Positions 42,109 through 48,952 of a DNA stretch of 64,000 nucleotides are shown here, piece after piece. Position numbers and translations under genes: made by a program. The notes under the pieces are model-generated. The model was not told the origin of the DNA. It worked only from the letters and a program-made list of their open reading frames with translations, and did no database searches. Where the stretch lies: the NCBI GenBank assembly GCA_034669045.1, contig JAXDOD010000168.1, positions 35,079 to 99,078 on the forward strand. Direction: 5' to 3'. Every line of letters starts with the position of its first letter. The stretch's first letter is position 1. This DNA is from VAZQ01 sp034669045 (lineage in GTDB: Bacteria > Pseudomonadota > Alphaproteobacteria > Rhizobiales > Xanthobacteraceae).

Positions 42109-43007
42109 GTGCTTTCCAGCAGGCACCGTTTCAGTTCGACGATGGACGAGCCCGCGCGGTCGAGACCGCGCGTCGCCATCTCGCAACGCCATGCGCCGGG
42201 CGTGCCCTCGATCGCATAGAGGTTATAGGCGGCGGAATCGTAATGGCCGCCCAGGGTCGCCGAGGCGGACGGCACGCCGACCCCCGGAACCCGGCGCCGG
42301 GGCCCGTCGAACCAGGCCAGCGAATGGACATGCTCGTGACCGTAGATCACGAGTTCGGCGCCGTGCCGCCTGATCACATCGAGGAAGGCCTGCCCGTCGG
42401 TCAGCCGATGGGCGTGCCATTCCGCCCTGCTGACCGGCGGATGATGGATGAGCACCACCCGGAAGGCGCCCTCGCGCTCGAGCCTCGCCAGCACCTCGCC
42501 GAGCCGCGCAAGCTGTTTGCCGCCGAGCCGGCCGGTGGCGCGGAACGGCGGCGACGGGACCGCGGTGCTGAGACCGATCAAGGCCGCCGGACCGCGCCGG
42601 CGCACGAAGGGAAATTCCGCCTGCGCGTCCTGCTGGTCTCCGCGCATGAAATCGGACCAGTGGCGCTGCGGGTGGCGCGCCTTCGACAGCACGTAGGTAT
42701 CGTGGTTGCCGGGCACGAGGGTCACGTCCGGCGGCGCGCCCAGGCGTTCGAGCCACCCCCGCGCCGGCGCGAACTCGGCCGCGAGCGCGAGGTTGACCAG
42801 GTCGCCGGTGACCGCGATGTGGTCGGGCGCTTGCGCCTTGAGGTCGGCGACGATGCGCTCGAGCACCGCCGCGAGATGGACGTTCTTGCGGTTGCGGTGC
42901 CAGTTGACGTAGCCGCCCATGCGCTTGCCGGCGAGCTCGTAGAGCCGCGGCCGCGGCAGCGGTGCGAGATGCGGATCCGACAGATGCGCCAGCACGAACT
43001 TCGCCAT
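42105..43007 (-). CDS. calcineurin-like metallophosphoesterase
   Basis: 300 residues with all metal motifs: DPHL (Asp11, His13), TGDLVN near 68, PGNHDTY near 99, VLIHHPP near 184 and YGHEHVH near 222. The enzyme hydrolyses phosphomono- or phosphodiesters; the substrate cannot be read from the sequence. No signal peptide or membrane segment, so cytoplasmic. Confidence 0.88.
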   Translation of the reverse strand: MAKFVLAHLSDPHLAPLPRPRLYELAGKRMGGYVNWHRNRKNVHLAAVLERIVADLKAQAPDHIAVTGDLVNLALAAEFAPARGWLERLGAPPDVTLVPGNHDTYVLSKARHPQRHWSDFMRGDQQDAQAEFPFVRRRGPAALIGLSTAVPSPPFRATGRLGGKQLARLGEVLARLEREGAFRVVLIHHPPVSRAEWHAHRLTDGQAFLDVIRRHGAELVIYGHEHVHSLAWFDGPRRRVPGVGVPSASATLGGHYDSAAYNLYAIEGTPGAWRCEMATRGLDRAGSSIVELKRCLLEST

Positions 43008-43071
43008 TGCAATCCCAGCCGATCAAATCATTGCGGCGCCGTGCGAAGCGCACATGACAATGCTGCGGCAA

Positions 43072-44028
43072 TCATGAACTGCCGATGAGGATGCCGGCCA
43101 GAAACACCAGCGCGCCGCCGACCATGACCTGGAAAGCGGCGGAGAGGAAGGGCGTGTCCATGAAACGAAACCGGATATAGGAAATGGCGGCGAGTTCGAT
43201 GACGACCACGATCACGGAGAGAACCGTGGCGGTCCAGAAATCGCTGATCAGATAGGGCAGCGTGTGGCCGAGCCCCCCGATCGCCGTCATCACGCCACAG
43301 ACCGTGCCGCGGATGAGCGGGGCGCCGCGGCCGGTGAGCGAGCCGTCGTCGGAGAGCGCCTCGGCAAAGCCCATGGAAATCCCGGCGCCGACCGAGGCGG
43401 CGAGGCCCACCAGGAAAGTCTCCCAGGTGTGGTGGGTGGCGAAAGCCGCGGCGAACAGCGGCGCCAGGGTCGACACCGAACCGTCCATCAGCCCGGCCAG
43501 CCCCGGCTGCACGTATTGCAGGAGGAACATGCGCCGCGAGGTCTCGTCCTCCTTGGCGCGAGCGGATTTGGTCAGCACCTGTTCGCCGAGCTTGTGTGCC
43601 AGATCCTCGTGCTGGTCTTCGATCTCCGCCAGTTCGGTCAGGAGCTTGCGCACCGAGACGTCGCGCGCCGCTTCCGCGGCCTTGCGGTAGAACCGCGCCG
43701 CCTCGATCTCCATCGTCTCCGTGATCTTGCGAACCTCGTCGAGCCCAAGCGTCTGCGCCAGCCACAGGGGCTTGTGCTTGATGAAGCCCTTGACGTCCTG
43801 GCGGCGGATCAGCGGCAGGTACTCGCCGAACTTCTGGCGGTAGAGTTCGATCAGCATGCTGCGATGGCGCACCTCCTCCTCGGCCATCTCGTCGAACACC
43901 TTGGCGGAGGCCGGGTAGTTGTCGCGCAGCCCCATCGCGAAGCCGCGATAGATGCGGCTGTCCTCGTCCTCCGACGTGATCGCGAGCGCGAGGGTTTCCT
44001 GTTCGGAGAGTTCGGCAAAGCGCTTCAC
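43072..44028 (-). CDS. mbfA: MbfA, membrane-bound ferritin-like iron exporter
   Basis: 318 residues from GTG 44028, which has GAGG five bases upstream; the frame extends to TTG 44064 but that would end inside the regulatory site region. N-terminal ferritin/erythrin domain (about 5-150) with iron ligands in ITSEDEDSRIYR, EMAEEEVRHRSM and IEDQHEDL. C-terminal VIT1-type domain (about 165-315) with several membrane helices (GLMDGSVSTLAPLFAAAFATH region). In Bradyrhizobium and Agrobacterium MbfA exports iron and is repressed by Irr under iron limitation. The perfect ICE-like site at 44067-44081 fits that control. Confidence 0.92.
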   Translation of the reverse strand: MKRFAELSEQETLALAITSEDEDSRIYRGFAMGLRDNYPASAKVFDEMAEEEVRHRSMLIELYRQKFGEYLPLIRRQDVKGFIKHKPLWLAQTLGLDEVRKITETMEIEAARFYRKAAEAARDVSVRKLLTELAEIEDQHEDLAHKLGEQVLTKSARAKEDETSRRMFLLQYVQPGLAGLMDGSVSTLAPLFAAAFATHHTWETFLVGLAASVGAGISMGFAEALSDDGSLTGRGAPLIRGTVCGVMTAIGGLGHTLPYLISDFWTATVLSVIVVVIELAAISYIRFRFMDTPFLSAAFQVMVGGALVFLAGILIGSS

Positions 44029-44066
44029 GGCGGCCTCGGGGTCAGAATGACAGCATGCGGTCAATA

Positions 44067-44081
44067 TTAGAAATATTCTAA
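44067..44081 (-). promoter_or_regulatory. Irr-type iron control element (ICE) at mbfA
   Basis: TTAGAAATATTCTAA is a perfect inverted repeat, TTAGAA-N3-TTCTAA, the ICE pattern bound by Irr in Bradyrhizobium. It is 39-53 bases before the GTG start of mbfA, where Irr binding would block transcription. The Nudix gene starts 70 bases away on the other side and might also be affected. Confidence 0.82.
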
Positions 44082-44150
44082 ACAGGAATCGCGAGCTTTT
44101 GACAACCCGGGCGGATTGGCATCCCTAGTTTCCAAAACCGCGGAGCCGGG

Positions 44151-44639
44151 ATGAATCCTGCCCTCAAGTCGGCGCGCGATGCGGTCGAACCGCTGGTCCG
44201 GCGCCTGCTGCACGTCTATTGGCGCTTTGCGCGCGGCATGACGCTCGGCGTGCGCGCGCTGGTGATCGACGAGGACCGTCGTATCTTCCTGGTGCAGCAC
44301 AGCTACGTGCGCGGCTGGCATCTGCCCGGCGGCGGTGTCGAGCCCGGCGAGACGGTGATCGATGCGCTGGTCCGGGAACTGGCCGAGGAGGGCAATATCG
44401 AGCCGACGGCGCCGCCGCGGCTGCACGGCGTCTTCTTCAACGATCGCGCCTCCCGGCGCGACCATGTGGCCGTGTTCGTGGTCCCGGATTTCCGCCAGAT
44501 CGGGGAGCCGGTGCCCGATCGCGAGATCATCGCGCACGGCTTCTTCTCGCTCGACGAGTTGCCCAACGACACCACGGCGCCAACCCGAGCGCGCATCATC
44601 GAGGTGCTCGGCGGCGCTCCGGCCAGCGAGCGGTGGTGA
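44151..44639 (+). CDS. Nudix hydrolase
   Basis: 162 residues. The Nudix box is complete: GGGVEPGETVIDALVREL continuing AEEGNIE (about residues 61-84). Before it lie VRALVIDEDRRIFLVQHSYVRGWHLPG. Nudix enzymes hydrolyse nucleoside diphosphate derivatives. The substrate class is undetermined. The gene is divergent from mbfA, sharing the region with the ICE. Confidence 0.9.
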   Translation: MNPALKSARDAVEPLVRRLLHVYWRFARGMTLGVRALVIDEDRRIFLVQHSYVRGWHLPGGGVEPGETVIDALVRELAEEGNIEPTAPPRLHGVFFNDRASRRDHVAVFVVPDFRQIGEPVPDREIIAHGFFSLDELPNDTTAPTRARIIEVLGGAPASERW

Positions 44640-44838
44640 AGCGCTTGACCCTGCGGCCGTTCCACGCGCGTCGTGCTCGTGGCCCAATTCGGGCCGGCGC
44701 CAGAGGAGCGCGGGAATGCACGACGACGTGCCCGCACAAAACGCGCCCGTGACGGGATTTCCGTGCTAGGCTTTGTCGTCAGGCTGCCGAAGAGCGCGAC
44801 TCTCGGTGTCGATGATCCAGTTCAAGCAGGAGACGATG

Positions 44839-45516
44839 ATGAAAAGGACGACGACCCTATCCCTTGCTGCGGTGGGCGCGCTGGTGTCGCTCGGCCTGGT
44901 GGCCGGCGTGCAGGCGCAACAGCCAACGATGACATTTTTTGTGACCAGCATCGGCCTCGGTAACGGCGCCAATCTGGGCGGCCTGTCGGGCGCGGATCTG
45001 CACTGCCAGCGGCTCGCGCAAGCGGTGGGCGCGGGCAACCGCACCTGGCGCGCCTATCTCAGCACCCAGGCCGTCGGCAGCGCCGCCCCCGTCAACGCGC
45101 GCGACCGCATCGGGCAGGGGCCATGGCTCAACGCCAACGGCGTCGTCGTCGCGCAGAATCTCGACCATCTGCATGGCGACAACAACCTCAACAAGGGGAC
45201 GGCACTGAGCGAGAAGGGCGCGGTCATCCCCGGACGCGGCGACAACCCCAACCAGCATGACGCGCTGACCGGCTCGCAGATGGACGGCCGCGCCTATGGT
45301 CCCGGCGAGGACAAGACCTGCGGCAACTGGACCAAGAGCGGCGCCGCCGGCGCAGCCCAGCTCGGACACATCGACCGGCAGGGGCTGTCCGATACCATCG
45401 AGGCCAAGTCGTGGAATTCGTCGCATCCCTCGCGCGGGCCGGGCGGCGGCTGCACCCAGAGCGACCTCGTGAGCACCGGCGGCGCCGGCCTGTTCTACTG
45501 CTTCGCGGTAAACTAG
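44839..45516 (+). CDS. exported protein, lectin-like domain of unknown function
   Basis: 225 residues from the second of two adjacent ATGs (44836/44839), each close to AGGAG. Signal peptide ends GVQAQ. The mature part (TFFVTSIGLGNGANLGGLSGADLHCQ, then WRAYLSTQAVG, then DKTCGNWTKSG, ending GGAGLFYCFAVN) has four or more Cys and resembles secreted C-type-lectin-like or DUF1554-like domains. A role at the cell surface or in the periplasm is inferred only. Confidence 0.7.
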   Translation: MKRTTTLSLAAVGALVSLGLVAGVQAQQPTMTFFVTSIGLGNGANLGGLSGADLHCQRLAQAVGAGNRTWRAYLSTQAVGSAAPVNARDRIGQGPWLNANGVVVAQNLDHLHGDNNLNKGTALSEKGAVIPGRGDNPNQHDALTGSQMDGRAYGPGEDKTCGNWTKSGAAGAAQLGHIDRQGLSDTIEAKSWNSSHPSRGPGGGCTQSDLVSTGGAGLFYCFAVN

Positions 45517-45578
45517 GCGGGGCCGTCACGTCGAGTCGTGATCTTTCGTCCGCGCGTTGTCATGAAAGCGGGACCCGG

Positions 45579-45602
45579 TGGGCTTTGCCGCGGCAAAGCC
45601 CA
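45579..45602. repeat. 24-base perfect palindrome in a dispersed repeat
   Basis: Half-site TGGGCTTTGCCG followed directly by its reverse complement. The following stretch TCTGGATTTCCGCTGG resembles the one at 32608, so the 281-bp gap between the lectin-like and GNAT genes contains a dispersed intergenic element. No gene was seen in this gap. Confidence 0.7.
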
Positions 45603-45797
45603 TCCTTGCGAGCAGTCTGGATTTCCGCTGGCGCGGGAATGAGCGCAGACGGATCGCTCGATCTCGATCGGACGCGCACGACAGTGCAAGCGCCGACCGG
45701 GGCATCCGAACCGCCCGCTGCGCCGCAGATTGCATTGGCAGCGGCTGACGGCGGGCCGTGCGCGATTGCGTCGCCGTGGATCAGGCTCTGAGCACCG

Positions 45798-46307
45798 ATG
45801 ACGGATCCTTCCATCACCATCCGGGCGGAAACTGCCGACGACGCGGCCGCGATCGAGCGGCTGCACGAGCGCACCTTCGGGCCAGGGCGGCTTGCCAAGA
45901 CCGCCTATCGCATCCGCGAAGGAGCCGAGCATGTGCCGGAGCTCTCCTTCACGGCGCGCATCGGCACGCTGCTGGTCGGTTCGGTGTGGCTCACGCCGAT
46001 CCGGATAGGCGAGACCAGGGCGCTGCTGCTCGGCCCGCTCACCGTCGAGCCGCCGTTCCGCGAGCGCGGGATCGGCAAGGCGCTGATCGAGCGCGCACTC
46101 GCCGAAGCCAAAGCCAAGGGCCACCGCCTCGTCGTGCTGGTGGGCGACCAGCCCTATTACGGCAAATGCGGCTTCAAGCAGATTCCCAAGGGCCGCGCCG
46201 TCATGCCGGGCCCGCTCGATCCGGGCCGGCTGCTGGTGTGCGAACTCGCCGCCGGCGCTTTCGACGGCGTTTCGGGGCCGATCCGGCCGGAATGGGACGC
46301 GCCGTAA
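45798..46307 (+). CDS. GNAT-family N-acetyltransferase (YhbS-like)
   Basis: 169 residues. Acetyl-CoA binding motif A is LTVEPPFRERGIGKALIERALAEAKAKG (about 88-115), followed by VLVGDQPYYGKCGFK, the usual YhbS-type beta-bulge and C-terminal strand. It transfers an acetyl group to an amine; the acceptor is unknown. Cytoplasmic. Confidence 0.88.
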   Translation: MTDPSITIRAETADDAAAIERLHERTFGPGRLAKTAYRIREGAEHVPELSFTARIGTLLVGSVWLTPIRIGETRALLLGPLTVEPPFRERGIGKALIERALAEAKAKGHRLVVLVGDQPYYGKCGFKQIPKGRAVMPGPLDPGRLLVCELAAGAFDGVSGPIRPEWDAP

Positions 46308-46356
46308 TGGAATCTTTTGATCCAGGTCACGCGTTAGGCAAACTCATTGATTAATT

Positions 46357-46385
46357 TTGACGCATACAGTCCCCCGGCGTAGCGT
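46357..46385 (+). promoter_or_regulatory. candidate sigma-70 promoter for the HdeA-like gene
   Basis: TTGACG at 46357-46362, 17 bases of spacer, then TAGCGT at 46380-46385. A transcript would start near 46392, 32 bases before the ATG at 46424, which supports this start over the upstream ATGs. Confidence 0.4.
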
Positions 46386-46423
46386 TGCGGACGTTGTTTC
46401 CGTTTTTCATGAGGACCGTGCCC

Positions 46424-46714
46424 ATGAAAATATCCAGCGCCGCGCTTGTTGCCGCGCTCGTGTTCGCATCGGCCCCCGCCGGCGCGCAGGTGCTCGACCT
46501 GTCGAGCGTCAAATGCAAGGAATTCGCCGAAAGCAACAAGGAAACGAGCGCGCTGATCTACATGTGGCTGGAAGGCTATCACACCGAAGAAGAGGACCCG
46601 GCGGTCATCGACTTCGACAAGATCAAGGTCACGTCGGAGAAGTTGCGGCAATATTGCGCGCAGAACCCCCGCGTCGGCCTGTTGTCGGCGGCCGAAAAAG
46701 TCATGAGCAAGTGA
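46424..46714 (+). CDS. HdeA/HdeB-like periplasmic protein
   Basis: 96 residues from ATG 46424 (GAGGA eight bases upstream). Signal peptide ends APAGAQV. The small mature domain has two Cys, in SVKCKEFAES and LRQYCAQNP, which form the single disulfide of HdeA-like folds, plus acidic helices. HdeA proteins are acid-activated periplasmic chaperones; the role here is inferred from the fold. Confidence 0.82.
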   Translation: MKISSAALVAALVFASAPAGAQVLDLSSVKCKEFAESNKETSALIYMWLEGYHTEEEDPAVIDFDKIKVTSEKLRQYCAQNPRVGLLSAAEKVMSK

Positions 46715-46744
46715 CGGCCGCAAGGTCGTCGCGCGCAAGCCGCC

Positions 46745-48811
46745 TCAGCGGCCTTCGCGCGCCCAGGTCGCCGCCAGGCTGCCGACCAGCAGCAGGAGGC
46801 CGATCAGTCCCGCGAATACCGGCAGCACGCCGATCCCGCGCACCACGCTCGCCTCGCGGATCTTGAGACCGATCCAGTCGTCGCCCTTGTAGGTGTCGCT
46901 CGATCGCGCCGCGATGATGCGCGGCAGGTGCACGCCGGCGCCGTCCTCGATGCGCACCGCGGCGCCGCCGGTAGCGTTCACGAGCGGCGCCACCACCTCG
47001 GTGGTCGACGTGACCTCGGTGAACTCGCGCGGATTGGCCGGCCCGACATTGGCGAGCGCGCTGAGCTTGCCGTCGCTCGCGCGCCAGAGTCCCAGTTCGT
47101 TGGCGTCGATGGTCGAGCGCCACACCCCGGGCACCGCCTGCGTCAGCGTGAGCGTGCGCGTCTTGCCGGTCGGCGTGGTCAGCGTCACGTCCTCGACGGT
47201 GTCGGCCATGGTCTGGCGCTGCACCGTGAGATCGCGTCCGCGCACCAGGATGCGCAACGCTTCCTCTTCCAGGTCGGGCTGCTTCATCAGCCAGTGCGAG
47301 AGCCGCCGCAGCAGGTCGATGTGCGGGCCGCCGCCTTCGAAGCCGCGCGCCCAGAGCCAGATGTGGTCGGAGAGCAGGAGCGCCACGCGGCCTTCGCCTT
47401 CACGCGAGAGCACGAGCAGCGGCTTGCCGTCCGGCCCTTCCATCACCGGCGTGCCCTTGGCGGTGCGCGCGTCGACCAGGCGGAACCAGCGGCTCCAGTG
47501 CGGCGGCTCCTGGTCGGCGCCCTCGAGGCCGCGCGTCACCGGATGGCGCTTGCCGAGCTCGGAGAGGCGGGCGCGGAACGCCGTATCGGTGGTGCGTCCG
47601 CTCGGCTCGGCGGGCAGCACGGTTTCCAGCGGCGTGCGCCAGATGCTGGTCTGGCTCGCATAATCGGGACCCGCCGCCACCAGCACCGCGCCGCCGGCCT
47701 TCACGTAGCGCGCGATGTTGTCGAAGTAGAGGATCGGCAGCACGCCCTGGCGCGCGTAGCGGTCGAAGATGATGAGCTGGAATTCGTTGATCTTCTGTTG
47801 GAACAGCTCGCGGGTCGGGAACGCGATCAGCGAGAGCTCGTTGATCGGCGTGCCGTCCTGCTTCTCCGGCGGCCGCAGGATGGTGAAATGGACGAGGTCG
47901 ACCGAGGCGTCCGACTTCAGGAGGTTGCGCCAGGTGCGCTCGCCGGCATGCGGTTCGCCCGAGACGAGCAGCACCCGCAGCTTGTCGCGCACGCCGTCGA
48001 TCGAGACCACGGCGCGGTTGTTCACCAGCGTCAGCTCGTTCTCGAGCGCCGACGCCTCGATCTCGATGATGTTGGGACCCGCGTGCGGGATCTGCACGGC
48101 GATGTTCACCTGCGTGCCGACGCGGACGCTGCGGCTGTCGATGGTCTCGCCGTCGCGTTTCACGGTGATCTGGGCCGTGCCGGGCGCCGCGCCCTGGTCC
48201 TCGACGCGGTAGGTGATGGTCTGCGGCTGCCCGACGATGCCGAAGCGCGGCGTCGTGATCAGCACCACGCGGCGGTCGCGCTCGTTCTTGGAGCCGGTGA
48301 TCAGCGCATGGACCGGCGCGGCGAAGCCGAGCGCCGCGGCCTCGGTCGGAACGTCATGCACGCGCCCGTCGGTGACCACGATGGCGCCCGCGATGCGGTC
48401 GTGCGGCACGTCCGACAGGGCGGCGGTGAGCGCCGTGAACAGCCGCGTGCCGTCGGTCTCGCCGTCCGACTGGCCGGCCTCCACGAAGCGCACCTCGATG
48501 CCCGGCAGCCGGCCGAGCCGCTCGGCGAGCTGCGCGCGCACCGCTTCGGTCTGCGCGGTGCGGTCGCCGAACTCCTGGCTCGGGCTCTTGTCGATGACGA
48601 CGGCGGCGACCGAGGTCAGCGGATCGCGGTCCTCGCGCGTCAGCGACGGGTTGGCGAGCGCCAGCACGAACAGGATCAGCGCCAGCGTGCGCACGAAGGC
48701 GCCGCGGGCGCGCGCCAGCACGAGCAGGACCGCGAGCACGAGCGCGACCGCAAAACCGGCCCATACGACATATTCGGGCACCAGCGGTGCGAATGAGATG
48801 CCGAAGTTCAA
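46745..48811 (-). CDS. large membrane protein of the MoxR/BatA-type operon (VWA/GATase-like)
   Basis: 688 residues. Two N-terminal membrane segments (about 12-32 and 40-57), then a VWA-like region (VAAVVIDKSPSQEFGDR, AGAIVVTDGRVHD), an Ig-like middle, a glutamine-amidotransferase-like region (LRVLLVSGEPHAGERTWRNLL, FDRYARQGVLP, VKAGGAVLVAAGPDY) and a final membrane helix near 660-682. Comparable proteins end MoxR - DUF58 - DUF4159 operons in Rhizobiales. Their role in envelope stress or cell envelope maintenance is not firmly known. It is the last gene of the four-gene unit. Confidence 0.8.
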   Translation of the reverse strand: MNFGISFAPLVPEYVVWAGFAVALVLAVLLVLARARGAFVRTLALILFVLALANPSLTREDRDPLTSVAAVVIDKSPSQEFGDRTAQTEAVRAQLAERLGRLPGIEVRFVEAGQSDGETDGTRLFTALTAALSDVPHDRIAGAIVVTDGRVHDVPTEAAALGFAAPVHALITGSKNERDRRVVLITTPRFGIVGQPQTITYRVEDQGAAPGTAQITVKRDGETIDSRSVRVGTQVNIAVQIPHAGPNIIEIEASALENELTLVNNRAVVSIDGVRDKLRVLLVSGEPHAGERTWRNLLKSDASVDLVHFTILRPPEKQDGTPINELSLIAFPTRELFQQKINEFQLIIFDRYARQGVLPILYFDNIARYVKAGGAVLVAAGPDYASQTSIWRTPLETVLPAEPSGRTTDTAFRARLSELGKRHPVTRGLEGADQEPPHWSRWFRLVDARTAKGTPVMEGPDGKPLLVLSREGEGRVALLLSDHIWLWARGFEGGGPHIDLLRRLSHWLMKQPDLEEEALRILVRGRDLTVQRQTMADTVEDVTLTTPTGKTRTLTLTQAVPGVWRSTIDANELGLWRASDGKLSALANVGPANPREFTEVTSTTEVVAPLVNATGGAAVRIEDGAGVHLPRIIAARSSDTYKGDDWIGLKIREASVVRGIGVLPVFAGLIGLLLLVGSLAATWAREGR

Positions 48812-48837
48812 CTCAAATCCTCACATCGTTGCATCGG

Positions 48838-48950
48838 GGCCTCAGGGTACGAGACGCACCGCTTCGCGATGCTCCTCACCATGAGGATCAATCTCTCTCT
48901 CTCTCACCCTGAGGAGCCGCCGAAGGCGGCGTCTCGAAGGATGAAGGCCC
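48838..48950. repeat. Rhizobiales-type dispersed repeat in the operon
   Basis: Contains CCTCACCATGAGGATCAA, a (CT)n run, CACCCTGAGGAGCCGCCGAA, GGCGGCGTCTCGAAGGATGA, a widespread rhizobial intergenic repeat. It fills the 141-base gap between the last two genes of the MoxR operon and includes the hairpin GCCGCC-GAA-GGCGGC. Confidence 0.7.
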
Positions 48951-48952
48951 GC

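Noticed and set aside
44029..44064. TTG at 44064 as mbfA start
   Set aside because: It would put translation start directly against the ICE, whereas GTG 44028 has GAGG and the usual KRFAELSEQE start.
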